In this document: in pieces, positions 5,510-12,288 of the stretch
Layout: each line of letters begins with the position of its first letter
Numbering within the stretch: the stretch's first letter is position 1
Assembly (NCBI GenBank): GCA_017997515.1
Contig: JAGOEY010000035.1
Span: 1 to 12,288 of the forward strand
DNA: 12,288 nucleotides
Reading direction: 5' to 3'
Origin: Burkholderiaceae bacterium
Lineage (GTDB): Bacteria; Pseudomonadota; Gammaproteobacteria; Burkholderiales; Burkholderiaceae
Translations under genes and position numbers: made by a program
The notes under the pieces: model-generated
The model's database searches: none
What the model was told of the DNA's origin: nothing
What the model saw: the letters and a program-made list of their open reading frames with translations, nothing else

Positions 5510-5777
5510 GAACGTGTTTACGATCTTTCCGGGGTCGCACAAGCACCTTTTCGGGATGGGATGCAAGGCGCGGTGTGCAGTCCATAGCCCGGCTATGGAC
5601 AAGCGCCGCAACGCCGCAGACCGCCCGAAAAGGCACTTGCCCGAAGGGTTGGAGTGAAATCGGGCGATTGAGCGCCCCAGCTGCTTGCATGGGCAGGAGC
5701 CCATGCGGCGCATCCGGGCCACCCACTCATCCCGATTGCACTCCAATGCGATCCCCGCAAAGATCGTAAACACGTTC
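5510..5777. mobile_element. 268-bp MITE-like non-autonomous element with terminal inverted repeats
   Basis: The ends are perfect 19-bp inverted repeats: GAACGTGTTTACGATCTTT at 5510-5528 and its reverse complement at 5759-5777. They extend to 25 bp with one mismatch (to 5534 and from 5753). TAA lies on both sides (5507-5509 and 5778-5780), consistent with a 3-bp target duplication that includes the stop codon of the upstream gene. Inside are two further hairpin arms. Arm 1 pairs 5540-5555 with 5624-5639 (14 of 16) and encloses a perfect GTCCATAGCC / GGCTATGGAC stem at 5580-5600. Arm 2 pairs 5649-5664 with 5731-5746 (15 of 16) and encloses a GCATGGGC / GCCCATGC stem at 5687-5706. No transposase or credible coding sequence is present. 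The element fills most of the 325-bp gap before the cupin gene. Confidence 0.85.
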
Positions 5778-5780
5778 TAA
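5778..5780. repeat. Candidate right target-site duplication (TAA)
   Basis: Partner of the TAA at 5507-5509, directly after the right terminal inverted repeat. Confidence 0.45.
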
Positions 5781-5795
5781 AGAGGCCCCACGCGC

Positions 5796-5801
5796 TATAT
5801 T
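5796..5801 (+). promoter_or_regulatory. Candidate -10 element for the cupin gene
   Basis: TATATT matches the -10 consensus at 5 of 6 positions, 33 bp before ATG 5835. The corresponding -35 position would fall at the right end of the inverted-repeat element, but no strong -35 hexamer is seen there. Confidence 0.3.
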
Positions 5802-5834
5802 CACGCGACCACGCCACCGCACAGGAGCCCCCCC

Positions 5835-6224
5835 ATGACCACCACCGGTTTTGTTGCGTCACACGCCAAGGATGCAGCGTTTGAACGGGGTCTTCGCTCT
5901 TTCTATGAATACCGCGACCTGGGCATCAAGAAGGCGACCGAAGGGCGTGTGGCCGCCCATGTCATCCGGGCCGCAGCGGGCACCGAATTCTCAAGCCAGC
6001 CGCATGCACACAAGACTGAATTTCAGCTGGTGTACATCCTGAAGGGCTGGATTGAATTCGAGTACGAGGGCCAAGGTGTTGTGCGCCTGGAAGCCGGCTC
6101 GTGTGTGCACCAGCCGCCCAACATCCGGCACCGCGAGTTGGGCCACAGTGAGGATATCGAGATGCTGGAGATCGTTTTGCCCGCAGGTTTTGCCACGGAA
6201 GAGGTGCCGTCCGTCAACGGGTGA
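5835..6224 (+). CDS. Small cupin-domain protein
   Basis: A 129-residue single-domain beta-barrel protein. Cupin motif 1 is Pro-His-Ala-His-Lys-Thr-Glu-Phe-Gln (residues 56-64), giving the metal ligands His57 and His59 with Glu62 or Gln64 as a third candidate. It runs into Val-Tyr-Ile-Leu-Lys-Gly-Trp. Motif 2 is Leu-Glu-Ala-Gly-Ser-Cys-Val-His-Gln-Pro-Pro-Asn-Ile-Arg-His, where His99 is the likely fourth ligand. Length fits a stand-alone small cupin. Start 5835 is preceded by AGGAG (5823-5827) at 7-nt spacing. The gene lies just downstream of the MITE-like element and is convergent with the aminotransferase, 23 bp apart. Small cupins act as isomerases, dioxygenases or sensors; the reaction cannot be assigned here. 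Confidence 0.88.
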   Translation: MTTTGFVASHAKDAAFERGLRSFYEYRDLGIKKATEGRVAAHVIRAAAGTEFSSQPHAHKTEFQLVYILKGWIEFEYEGQGVVRLEAGSCVHQPPNIRHRELGHSEDIEMLEIVLPAGFATEEVPSVNG

Positions 6225-6247
6225 CGGTGGGCACCGGGTTTCTCCAA

Positions 6248-7384
6248 TCAGCCTGCGGCGATCTGGTCCAGCGCTTTGGTCAGATGCCCCACCGTGCGGT
6301 CGACGTTGTGCCACTTTTCCAGGCCAAACAGTCCAATGCGGAAGGTCTTGAAGTCCGCCCCTTCGTCACACTGCAGCGGCACACCAGCGGCGGTCTGCAG
6401 GCCCACGGCGGCGAACTTGCTGGCGTTCTGGATACCGGGGTCGGTGGTGTAACTCACCACCACACCGGGGGCCTTGAAACCGTCGGCTGCCACGCTGGGG
6501 AAGCCGCGTGACTCCAGCAGCGCACGCACCTGGGTGCCAAGTGCGATCTGCTCGTCGCGCACCTTGGCAAAGCCGTAGGCACGGGTTTCCAGCATCACGT
6601 CACGCAGGCGCACCAGTGCATCGGTGGGCATGGTGGTGTGGTACGCGTGTTGGCCTTTTTCATAGCCTTCGGCGATCTGCATCCACTTCTTGAGGTCGCA
6701 CGAAAAGCTGCTGCTGGTGGTGCCGTCAATCGCCTGGCGGGCACGTTCGCTCAGCATCACCATGGCGCAGCAGGGGGAGCTGCTCCAGCCCTTTTGCGGT
6801 GCGCTGATCAGCACATCTACGCCCGTCGCAGCCATGTCCACCCACATCGCACCCGAGGCCACGCAGTCGAGCACGAACAGCGCGCCGACGTCATGCGCCG
6901 CCGCCGTCAGCGTGCGGATGTAGTCGTCATTCAGGATGATGCCGCTGGCAGTTTCGACGTGCGGCGCAAACACCACCTTGGGTTTCTCGGCGCGGATGGT
7001 GGCTGCCACCTCGTCGGCGGGTGCGGGGGCCCAGGGCGCTTGTGGGCCGCTGCCCTGCTGGCGCGCTTTACACACGATGGAGCCGCCGCCCAGGCCTTTG
7101 TCGGCGTCAAAAATCTGCGTCCAGCGGTAGCTGAACCAGCCGTTGCGCACGATCAGCACTTTCTCTTTGTTGGCGAACTGGCGCGCCACGGCCTCCATAC
7201 CAAAAGTGCCGCTGCCGGGCACCAGCACGGCGGTATGGGCGTGGTAGACCTCTTTCAGCGTGGCCAGGATGTCCTGCGCCACGCCGGTGAAGCGTTTGGA
7301 CATGTGGTTGAGCGCGCGGTCGGTGTAGACCACCGAAAATTCGAGCAGGCCATCGGGGTCAACGTCGGGCAAAAGTCCGGGCAT
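6248..7384 (-). CDS. Class V aminotransferase (serine/alanine-glyoxylate aminotransferase-like)
   Basis: PLP-dependent enzyme of 378 residues, normal length for the alanine-glyoxylate/serine-glyoxylate group. The cofactor lysine is Lys198 in Ile-Ser-Ala-Pro-Gln-Lys-Gly-Trp; Asp173 in Val-Leu-Asp-Cys-Val-Ala-Ser should contact the pyridine nitrogen; Pro-Gly-Ser-Gly-Thr (56-60) forms the phosphate-binding loop; Pro-His-Val-Glu-Thr-Ala-Ser-Gly (141-148) is the substrate loop; and Arg349 in Phe-Arg-Ile-Gly may bind the substrate carboxylate. ATG 7384 is chosen because AAGGAGA lies 8 nt upstream (7393-7399). A TTG at 7429 would overlap the preceding stop and add 15 unrelated residues. It is downstream gene of a two-gene operon with the creatininase-family gene, 41 bp apart. 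The amino donor and the acceptor are not determined by sequence. Confidence 0.88.
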   Translation of the reverse strand: MPGLLPDVDPDGLLEFSVVYTDRALNHMSKRFTGVAQDILATLKEVYHAHTAVLVPGSGTFGMEAVARQFANKEKVLIVRNGWFSYRWTQIFDADKGLGGGSIVCKARQQGSGPQAPWAPAPADEVAATIRAEKPKVVFAPHVETASGIILNDDYIRTLTAAAHDVGALFVLDCVASGAMWVDMAATGVDVLISAPQKGWSSSPCCAMVMLSERARQAIDGTTSSSFSCDLKKWMQIAEGYEKGQHAYHTTMPTDALVRLRDVMLETRAYGFAKVRDEQIALGTQVRALLESRGFPSVAADGFKAPGVVVSYTTDPGIQNASKFAAVGLQTAAGVPLQCDEGADFKTFRIGLFGLEKWHNVDRTVGHLTKALDQIAAG

Positions 7385-7392
7385 GGAAAAAG

Positions 7393-7399
7393 TCTCCTT
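7393..7399 (-). promoter_or_regulatory. Shine-Dalgarno site deciding the aminotransferase start
   Basis: AAGGAGA on the minus strand, 8 nt upstream of ATG 7384. It supports that start over the longer TTG-initiated reading. Confidence 0.75.
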
Positions 7400-7425
7400 G
7401 GAAAATGGGGAAATACGCGCCGCGT

Positions 7426-8256
7426 TCAACGGTCTTGCAGTGTGGAAAGCGGGAGCTGTGAAATCTCTTGCAGCAGCAGCGCGAGTTGCTGCGCGGCAGC
7501 GTCGATGACAGCGTGCCCCTTTTCAGCCGTGGCAGCAGCCGCATTACCCACCGCGCCCTGCGGGTGGTAGTCCTGCATCTGCCAGCCCAGCTTGGCGCTG
7601 CGGCCGTTGCCCAGGATGGGGTAGTGCGCGGCGCGGTCTTGTGAGGTGGAGTGGAAGTGCTGCGCCTGCGCCATGTCCACCAGGTCGGGCCGCAGGGCCA
7701 GCATCATTGAGGTTTCCACATCACCGGCGTGGATGCCAAAGCGGTGCTCCTCGGGCGGAAACAGGGCCTGCACCACATCGGGCTGGGGCAACGAATACCA
7801 GCTGGCGCTGTACACCAGCAGGCCGTGGCGGGCACGCAGTTCACGCGCCACGATGTCCATCACACTGACCTGCCCGCCGTGGCTGTTGAACAGCAGCAGC
7901 TTGCGCACCCCGGCGCGGGCCACACAGGCACCCAGCTCAGTCCACAGCGCGATCACGGTGGCGGGCGACAGCGTCAGCGTGCCGGCAAACGCTTCGTGCT
8001 CGGGGCTCAGGCCAACCTGCTGGGTGGGCAGCACCAGCACCGGCACATCCGCCGGCACATGCGGCAGCGCGGCGGCGACCACACCATCCACCAGCGCCGT
8101 GTCCACATTCAGCGGCATGTGCGGGCCATGCTGCTCGATGGCCGCTACGGGCAACACAGCCACGGTGCGGCTGGCGTCCAGCGCCGCAAAGTCACGGGTG
8201 CAGAGGTCGGCCCAGTAGCGGGACGGGAAACCAGAGGAGGTGCGGGTGGAGGCCAT
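7426..8256 (-). CDS. Creatininase-family amidohydrolase
   Basis: A 276-residue metal-dependent amidohydrolase of the creatininase/ArfB/MftE family. Candidate metal ligands are all present: Glu41-x-His43 and Asp52 in Ile-Glu-Gln-His-Gly-Pro-His-Met-Pro-Leu-Asn-Val-Asp, His126 in Asn-Ser-His-Gly-Gly-Gln, and Glu181 in His-Ala-Gly-Asp-Val-Glu-Thr-Ser. Length is close to the usual 250-270. The family cleaves cyclic or open amide bonds (creatinine, formamidopyrimidines, peptide ends), so true creatininase activity cannot be assumed. ATG 8256 is chosen because the residues upstream of it in the same frame are not family-like; no strong Shine-Dalgarno is visible. It leads the aminotransferase in an operon and is divergent from dsbD, with 158 bp between starts. 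The pairing suggests that an amide is hydrolysed and the resulting amino acid transaminated, but this is inference. Confidence 0.87.
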   Translation of the reverse strand: MASTRTSSGFPSRYWADLCTRDFAALDASRTVAVLPVAAIEQHGPHMPLNVDTALVDGVVAAALPHVPADVPVLVLPTQQVGLSPEHEAFAGTLTLSPATVIALWTELGACVARAGVRKLLLFNSHGGQVSVMDIVARELRARHGLLVYSASWYSLPQPDVVQALFPPEEHRFGIHAGDVETSMMLALRPDLVDMAQAQHFHSTSQDRAAHYPILGNGRSAKLGWQMQDYHPQGAVGNAAAATAEKGHAVIDAAAQQLALLLQEISQLPLSTLQDR

Positions 8257-8314
8257 GCACCATCTTAGCGGCCCACCCGGGGAGCCACAGCAACCCCGGT
8301 CCTGCAGTGCGGGG

Positions 8315-8320
8315 GATAAT
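8315..8320 (+). promoter_or_regulatory. Candidate -10 element for the dsbD-like gene
   Basis: GATAAT matches the -10 consensus at 5 of 6 positions, preceded by G-rich sequence. No good -35 lies 16-18 bp upstream. It sits in the loop of a small inverted repeat (GTGCGG 8307-8312 / CCGCAC 8321-8326). A start of transcription near 8327 would leave the coding start at 8415, or an alternative at 8364, inside the transcript. Confidence 0.3.
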
Positions 8321-8414
8321 CCGCACGTTTCCACAGCGGCCCCGCGCTCACCCGCCCTCAGGCATGTTTACCGCTATGGGGAACTTCGCCCCATCGCTGT
8401 GCTCCCATCCTTCC

Positions 8415-10640
8415 ATGACTTTTCACCCTGCCTTCGCCCGTGTGTGTGCCTTGTTGCTGCTGCTAATGGCATGCCTTGCGGGTTGGCCTGCCTGGGCTGC
8501 TGGCAGCGCCAAAGAGGTGGTGACCACGCCACATGTCCGGGCCGAGCTGGTGGCGCATGCGCCGGACGGGGTGTCACCCGGGGCCACGGTCTGGGTCGGC
8601 CTGCAGCTGGCGCACCAACCTGAATGGCACACCTACTGGAAAAACGCGGGGGATTCGGGCCTGCCCACCGCGCTGACCTGGACGCTGCCTGCGGGCGTGG
8701 AGGCTGGCGACATTGCGTGGCCGCTGCCACGCAAGATCCCGATTGGCACGCTGGCCAACTACGGTTACGAGGGCACGGTGCTGCTGCCCGTGCCACTGAC
8801 CATCACGCCCGACTTCAAGATGCCGCTGATGGCGTCCAGCACCAGCGCGTTGGACATCCAGCTCAAGGCGTCGTGGCTGGTCTGCCGCAAGGAGTGTATC
8901 CCCGAAGAAGGTGAATTTGCGCTGAGCCTGCCGCTGCACAGCTCCACCGCGTTTAACACCAGCGCCTTTGAGCAGGCCCGGGCTGCCCAACCCCAGGCTT
9001 TGGCTGCCGAGCCCAAGAGCAGCGTGCAGGTGGTGGGCAACAGCCTGCAGGTGTCGGTGAAGGGTTTGCCCACCAGCGCACAGGGCAAAACCCTCGAATT
9101 TTTCCCCGAAGTTCCGGAGCTGATCCATACCGCTGCGGTGTCTGGAAAAGACTGGACGCAGCAATGGGACGGCCCAGTCTGGAACGCCACCATCCCCCTG
9201 GCCGAACACCGCAGCCAAAGCCCGGACCACCTGCCGCTGGTGCTGGCGCTGGCAGAGGCCGACCGCACGCCCGGCCAGGCCTGGGGCTGGCGCACGCAGG
9301 CAGCGGTGTCGGGCACCTGGCCAGCCACCGCCGTGGCGACCCCGGTGTCGGCCGCACTCCAGGCTGCGCTGGACAGCAACGCCTTAACCTCCCCCACTTC
9401 CAACGCAGCACAACCAGCCGCCGTGGGCATGGGCACTTTTGTGCTGGCGCTGCTGGGGGCGCTGGTCGGCGGCATGCTGCTCAACCTGATGCCCTGTGTT
9501 TTCCCGGTGCTGGCGATCAAGGTGCTGGGTTTTGCCCGCCATACCGACGACCGCCGCGCCCACCGCCGGGCGGGCTGGGCTTACACCACAGGGGTGGTGC
9601 TGTCTTTCCTGCTGCTGGGTGCCGCCATGCTGGGCCTGCGGGCCGCCGGGGCGGAGCTGGGCTGGGGCTTCCAGCTGCAGTCACCCGTGGTGGTGGCGTC
9701 GTTGGCGGCCTTGTTCACGCTGATCGGGCTGAACCTGGCGGGGGTGTTTGAATTTGGCCAGTTTGTGCCGTCCAGCGTGGCGTCGGCCCAGGCACGCAAC
9801 CCGCTGGTCAACGACTTCCTCTCGGGCGTGTTGGCCGTGGTGGTGGCCTCGCCCTGCACGGCCCCGTTCATGGGTGCATCGCTGGGCCTGGCGCTGGGCC
9901 TGCCCGCATTACAGGCGCTGGCGCTGTTTGCCGCGCTGGGGGTGGGGCTGGCGCTGCCCTACCTGGTGGCCAGCCTGGTGCCTGCGTTTGCGCGCTGGTT
10001 GCCCCGGCCCGGCCCCTGGATGCACACGCTGCGCCGCATGCTGGCGTTCCCGATGTTTGCCACCGTGGCCTGGCTGGTCTGGGTGCTGGGCCAGCAAAGT
10101 GGCATCGACGGCGCGGGGGCCTTGCTGGCCCTGCTCGTGGCGCTGAGTGCGGTGGTATGGGCACTGACTTTGCGCGGGCGCACACGGCTGGTGCTGGCCC
10201 CCCTGGTGGCCGCACTGTTCGTGCTGCTGGTGGCCGGTATCGGCAGCGCCATCGTCACACCGCCTGCGGCTTTGGCGGCGGCTGCACCGGGCGGCACCAG
10301 CACACGCTGGCAACCTTGGTCGGAGCCGCAGGTGGCGGCGCTGACCGCCAGCGGGCAACCCGTGTTCGTGGACTTCACCGCTGCCTGGTGTGTGACCTGC
10401 CAGGTGAACAAAAAAACCACGCTGTCGAACAGTGGTGTACTGGCCGACTTCGACAGCCGCAAAGTGGCCTTGCTGCGGGCCGACTGGACCCGCCGTGACC
10501 CGGCCATCACCGCCGCGCTGGCCGCGCTGGGGCGCAACGGTGTGCCGGTGTATGTGCTGTACCGGCCGGGCCAAACGCCGCTGGTGATGACCGAAATCCT
10601 CACCCCCGGCGAAGTGCGCGCCGCACTGGCAACGCTGTAG
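8415..10640 (+). CDS. DsbD/ScsB-type membrane thiol:disulfide interchange protein
   Basis: A 741-residue inner-membrane protein that passes electrons from cytoplasmic thioredoxin to periplasmic thiol proteins. It has a signal peptide (about residues 1-26, leucine-rich core, cut near Ala-Trp-Ala-Ala). A periplasmic DsbD-type N domain carries the pair Cys157-x3-Cys161 (Trp-Leu-Val-Cys-Arg-Lys-Glu-Cys-Ile-Pro). The multi-helix membrane domain starts near residue 340 and has redox cysteines Cys361 (Leu-Met-Pro-Cys-Val-Phe-Pro) and Cys481 (Ser-Pro-Cys-Thr-Ala-Pro). A C-terminal thioredoxin domain has Trp-Cys659-Val-Thr-Cys662. All three cysteine pairs are intact. It is longer than classical E. coli DsbD (about 565) because of a larger N domain, as in ScsB-like proteins. 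ATG 8415 is chosen since the signal peptide follows directly; GTG 8307 and ATG 8364 are in the same frame. A copper-stress or cytochrome-c role is possible but unproven. Confidence 0.9.
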   Translation: MTFHPAFARVCALLLLLMACLAGWPAWAAGSAKEVVTTPHVRAELVAHAPDGVSPGATVWVGLQLAHQPEWHTYWKNAGDSGLPTALTWTLPAGVEAGDIAWPLPRKIPIGTLANYGYEGTVLLPVPLTITPDFKMPLMASSTSALDIQLKASWLVCRKECIPEEGEFALSLPLHSSTAFNTSAFEQARAAQPQALAAEPKSSVQVVGNSLQVSVKGLPTSAQGKTLEFFPEVPELIHTAAVSGKDWTQQWDGPVWNATIPLAEHRSQSPDHLPLVLALAEADRTPGQAWGWRTQAAVSGTWPATAVATPVSAALQAALDSNALTSPTSNAAQPAAVGMGTFVLALLGALVGGMLLNLMPCVFPVLAIKVLGFARHTDDRRAHRRAGWAYTTGVVLSFLLLGAAMLGLRAAGAELGWGFQLQSPVVVASLAALFTLIGLNLAGVFEFGQFVPSSVASAQARNPLVNDFLSGVLAVVVASPCTAPFMGASLGLALGLPALQALALFAALGVGLALPYLVASLVPAFARWLPRPGPWMHTLRRMLAFPMFATVAWLVWVLGQQSGIDGAGALLALLVALSAVVWALTLRGRTRLVLAPLVAALFVLLVAGIGSAIVTPPAALAAAAPGGTSTRWQPWSEPQVAALTASGQPVFVDFTAAWCVTCQVNKKTTLSNSGVLADFDSRKVALLRADWTRRDPAITAALAALGRNGVPVYVLYRPGQTPLVMTEILTPGEVRAALATL

Positions 10641-10720
10641 CCGCCCCTGCCCGGTCAAGCGGACTCACCTGCCCGATACTTGGCGCTTTGCGTTTGTTGC
10701 CCTCCGGGGCCCTTGCTGCC

Positions 10721-12028
10721 ATGCCAGACAACTACCTGCCCCGCGTCCGCCACCAGTACGAAGCCCTGCCCTACCCCCACCGCGACCCGCAGGATGAGCA
10801 CCACCGGCTGGAGCAGACCTGGCTTGAAGACCTGCCGATGGTCAACCACTATTGTTTTGCGGGACGGCAGACGTTTCGCAACGGATTCCGGGCGCTGGTC
10901 GCCGGGGGCGGCACCGGCGACGCCACAATCTTCCTGGCCGAGCAATTGCGCCACACCGATGCCCAGGTGGTGCACCTGGACATGAGCAGCGCCAGCATCG
11001 CCATCGCCCAGGCGCGCGCGGCCATCCGGGGCCTGACCAACATCACCTGGGTGCACGACTCACTGCTGAACCTGCCCACGCTGGGCCTGGGCCACTTCGA
11101 CTACATCAACTGCAGCGGTGTGCTGCACCACCTGGCCGATCCCGACGCCGGGCTGCGCGCCCTGCAGCAGGTGCTGAAAGACGATGGCGCACTCGGCCTG
11201 ATGGTGTATGCCACCACCGGCCGCACCGCCATCTACCAGATGCAGACGCTGCTGCGGATGGTGCACACCGATGCCGACGACGACACCCGCCGCCTCACCA
11301 CCACCCGCGACCTGCTCGGCAGCCTGCCCGGCAGCAACTGGTTTGTGCGCGCCGCCAACCTGCACCAGGACCACAAGGAGGGGGATGCCGGCCTGTACGA
11401 CCTGCTGCTGCATTCGCAGGACCGCGCCTACAGCGTGGACGAGTTGTTCGACTGGCTGGCCGACGGCCATGGCCTGCACCTCAGTTTCAGCGACGTCCAA
11501 CGCGGCCGTGCGCCCTACCTGCCGCACATGGTGCTGGGCCGCAAGCCGCCGGCCATGCTGGCCCAGTTGAAGACCCGCCCACGCCGCCAGCAGTACGCCA
11601 TGGCGGAGTTGCTGGGTGGGGACATCGTCACCCACTCGTTCTATGCAACCCCCAGCGCGGCCACCACCGCGCCGTACGGTGACGTGGACTATGTGCCCTT
11701 TTTCTTCCATGAGCCACTCACGGGTGAGGTCGCGGCCCAGGTGTTTGCCACCAACCGGGGCCAGCCCTTTCTGCTGAGCCACCAGCACTCGGGTGTGGCG
11801 TTGACGGTGAACCCCGGCAAATACGGCCCGCAGATCCTGCGCCTCATCGACGGCCAGCGCAGCTTCGGGCAGATTTTTGACCTGTTCCGCAGCCAGTGGC
11901 ATGGCAAAGCCGCAGCGCCCGACAACACCACCCTGTTCGCGGATTTTGCCGAGGCCTACGACACCCTCAATGCACTGGAGCGCTTGCTGCTGCGCCACCA
12001 TTCCGTGCCGGGTCTGGGGCAGGTCTAG
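10721..12028 (+). CDS. Class I SAM-dependent methyltransferase with an additional C-terminal domain
   Basis: A 435-residue cytosolic protein. The N-terminal half is a Rossmann-fold methyltransferase: glycine-rich motif I [10 protein letters not shown] (60-69), acidic end of strand 2 in Val-Val-His-Leu-Asp-Met-Ser (83-89), and Asn-Cys-Ser-Gly-Val-Leu-His-His-Leu (130-138) as motif IV. A Tyr/Pro/His-rich lead (Gln-Tyr-Glu-Ala-Leu-Pro-Tyr-Pro) precedes the fold. The last ~100 residues are separate; [14 protein letters not shown] (373-386) recalls the small winged-helix or PqqD-like domains that bind peptides, but I cannot confirm this. ATG 10721 is chosen over an upstream TTG (10688). The gene follows dsbD by 80 bp and precedes hemE by 19 bp. 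Methyl acceptor unknown. Confidence 0.82.
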   Translation: MPDNYLPRVRHQYEALPYPHRDPQDEHHRLEQTWLEDLPMVNHYCFAGRQTFRNGFRALVAGGGTGDATIFLAEQLRHTDAQVVHLDMSSASIAIAQARAAIRGLTNITWVHDSLLNLPTLGLGHFDYINCSGVLHHLADPDAGLRALQQVLKDDGALGLMVYATTGRTAIYQMQTLLRMVHTDADDDTRRLTTTRDLLGSLPGSNWFVRAANLHQDHKEGDAGLYDLLLHSQDRAYSVDELFDWLADGHGLHLSFSDVQRGRAPYLPHMVLGRKPPAMLAQLKTRPRRQQYAMAELLGGDIVTHSFYATPSAATTAPYGDVDYVPFFFHEPLTGEVAAQVFATNRGQPFLLSHQHSGVALTVNPGKYGPQILRLIDGQRSFGQIFDLFRSQWHGKAAAPDNTTLFADFAEAYDTLNALERLLLRHHSVPGLGQV

Positions 12029-12047
12029 CCCCTGCGACAATCTGGGG

Positions 12048-12288
12048 ATGTTTGCACCACTCCAGAACGACACCTTCCTGCGCGCCTGCCGTCGCCAGGC
12101 CACCGACTACACCCCCGTCTGGCTGATGCGCCAGGCCGGGCGTTACCTGCCTGAATACAAAGCCACACGGGCGCTCGCGGGCAGCTTCATGGGCCTGGCC
12201 ACCAACACCGACTACGCCACCGAGGTCACGCTGCAGCCGCTGGAGCGCTTCCCGCTGGACGCGGCCATCCTGTTCAGCGACATCCTGA
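12048..12288 (+). CDS. hemE: Uroporphyrinogen decarboxylase, 3' end missing
   Basis: The first 80 codons are open to the end of the window. HemE decarboxylates the four acetate side chains of uroporphyrinogen III to give coproporphyrinogen III, in the cytosolic part of haem synthesis. The N-terminal signature is clear: [15 protein letters not shown] (residues 23-37), whose Arg and Gly-Arg-Tyr bind the substrate carboxylates. Further on are [17 protein letters not shown], which contain the conserved Asp of the active site. ATG 12048 matches the usual start of the family and follows GGGG directly. A GACAAT box (12036-12041) lies just upstream. About three quarters of the protein lies beyond the window. 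Confidence 0.95.
   Translation, partial: MFAPLQNDTFLRACRRQATDYTPVWLMRQAGRYLPEYKATRALAGSFMGLATNTDYATEVTLQPLERFPLDAAILFSDIL

Noticed and set aside
4829..5773. A 314-codon open frame on the minus strand across the phosphatase gene and the inverted-repeat element
   Set aside because: It mirrors a well-supported gene on the other strand, its product is Arg/His/Gln-rich without a recognisable domain, and half of it would be encoded by mobile-element DNA. It is a high-GC shadow frame.
5510..5777. Small RNA gene or CRISPR-like array in the gap before the cupin gene
   Set aside because: There are no regularly spaced direct repeats and no clear promoter; the matching ends and TAA flanks fit a transposable element better.
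6638..7570. A 310-codon open frame on the plus strand opposite the aminotransferase and creatininase genes
   Set aside because: It is the antisense frame of conserved enzymes with intact catalytic motifs, has no domain of its own, and is rich in His/Gly/Ala as expected for shadows at this GC content.
8307..8326. Inverted repeat GTGCGG / CCGCAC upstream of dsbD as a regulatory operator
   Set aside because: The 6-bp stem with an 8-nt loop is short and G-rich, has no second copy, and there is no regulator nearby. Chance is likely at this base composition.
11060..12103. A 347-codon open frame on the minus strand under the methyltransferase and the hemE start
   Set aside because: The protein is a low-complexity Gly/Gln/Val/His-rich shadow of two clearly coding genes on the plus strand.

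Overview
The window looks like a chromosomal segment from a high-GC betaproteobacterium of the family Comamonadaceae (Rhodoferax, Polaromonas, Hydrogenophaga or Acidovorax relatives). This is inferred from the protein sequences, the short ATGA-type gene overlaps, and several small dispersed palindromic repeats of a style I associate with that family. No tRNA, rRNA, CRISPR array or transposase gene is visible. The window opens inside a glutathione S-transferase gene and closes inside hemE.

Layout. (1) 1-2421, plus strand: a tight three-gene operon of glutathione S-transferase, PhzF-like epimerase and glyoxalase-like VOC protein. (2) 2410-4766: a divergent pair, an enolase-superfamily dehydratase (best call L-talarate/galactarate dehydratase, minus) and a LacI-family regulator (plus). 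Between them lie two near-palindromic operators with a common AACGTT core, 75 bp apart. (3) 4767-5780: a dispersed repeat, a histidine-phosphatase-family protein lacking the usual second catalytic His, and a 268-bp non-coding element with 19-bp perfect terminal inverted repeats and two internal hairpin arms. (4) 5835-6224: a small cupin, convergent with a minus-strand operon (6248-8256) of a creatininase-family amidohydrolase followed by a class V aminotransferase. (5) 8415 to the end, plus strand: a DsbD/ScsB-type membrane thiol:disulfide reductase, a methyltransferase with an extra C-terminal domain, and the start of hemE.

How the genes work together. The clearest functional unit is the dehydratase and its divergent LacI regulator: a sugar-acid catabolic gene controlled by a local repressor, with one operator on the dehydratase promoter and one next to the regulator start. 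The creatininase and aminotransferase look co-transcribed and probably share an amide/amino-acid pathway. The remaining genes are metabolic or housekeeping functions without an obvious common pathway.

The most unusual content is the mobile repeat DNA. Palindromic repeats have entered coding sequence in frame: 28 extra codons in the linker of the glutathione S-transferase, and a double-hairpin repeat encoding extra N-terminal residues of the PhzF protein. Possible copies of another repeat occur inside phzF and the VOC gene. The 268-bp element sits immediately against a stop codon and resembles a MITE that could fold as a cloverleaf. I see no defence system or other large novel gene system in this window.
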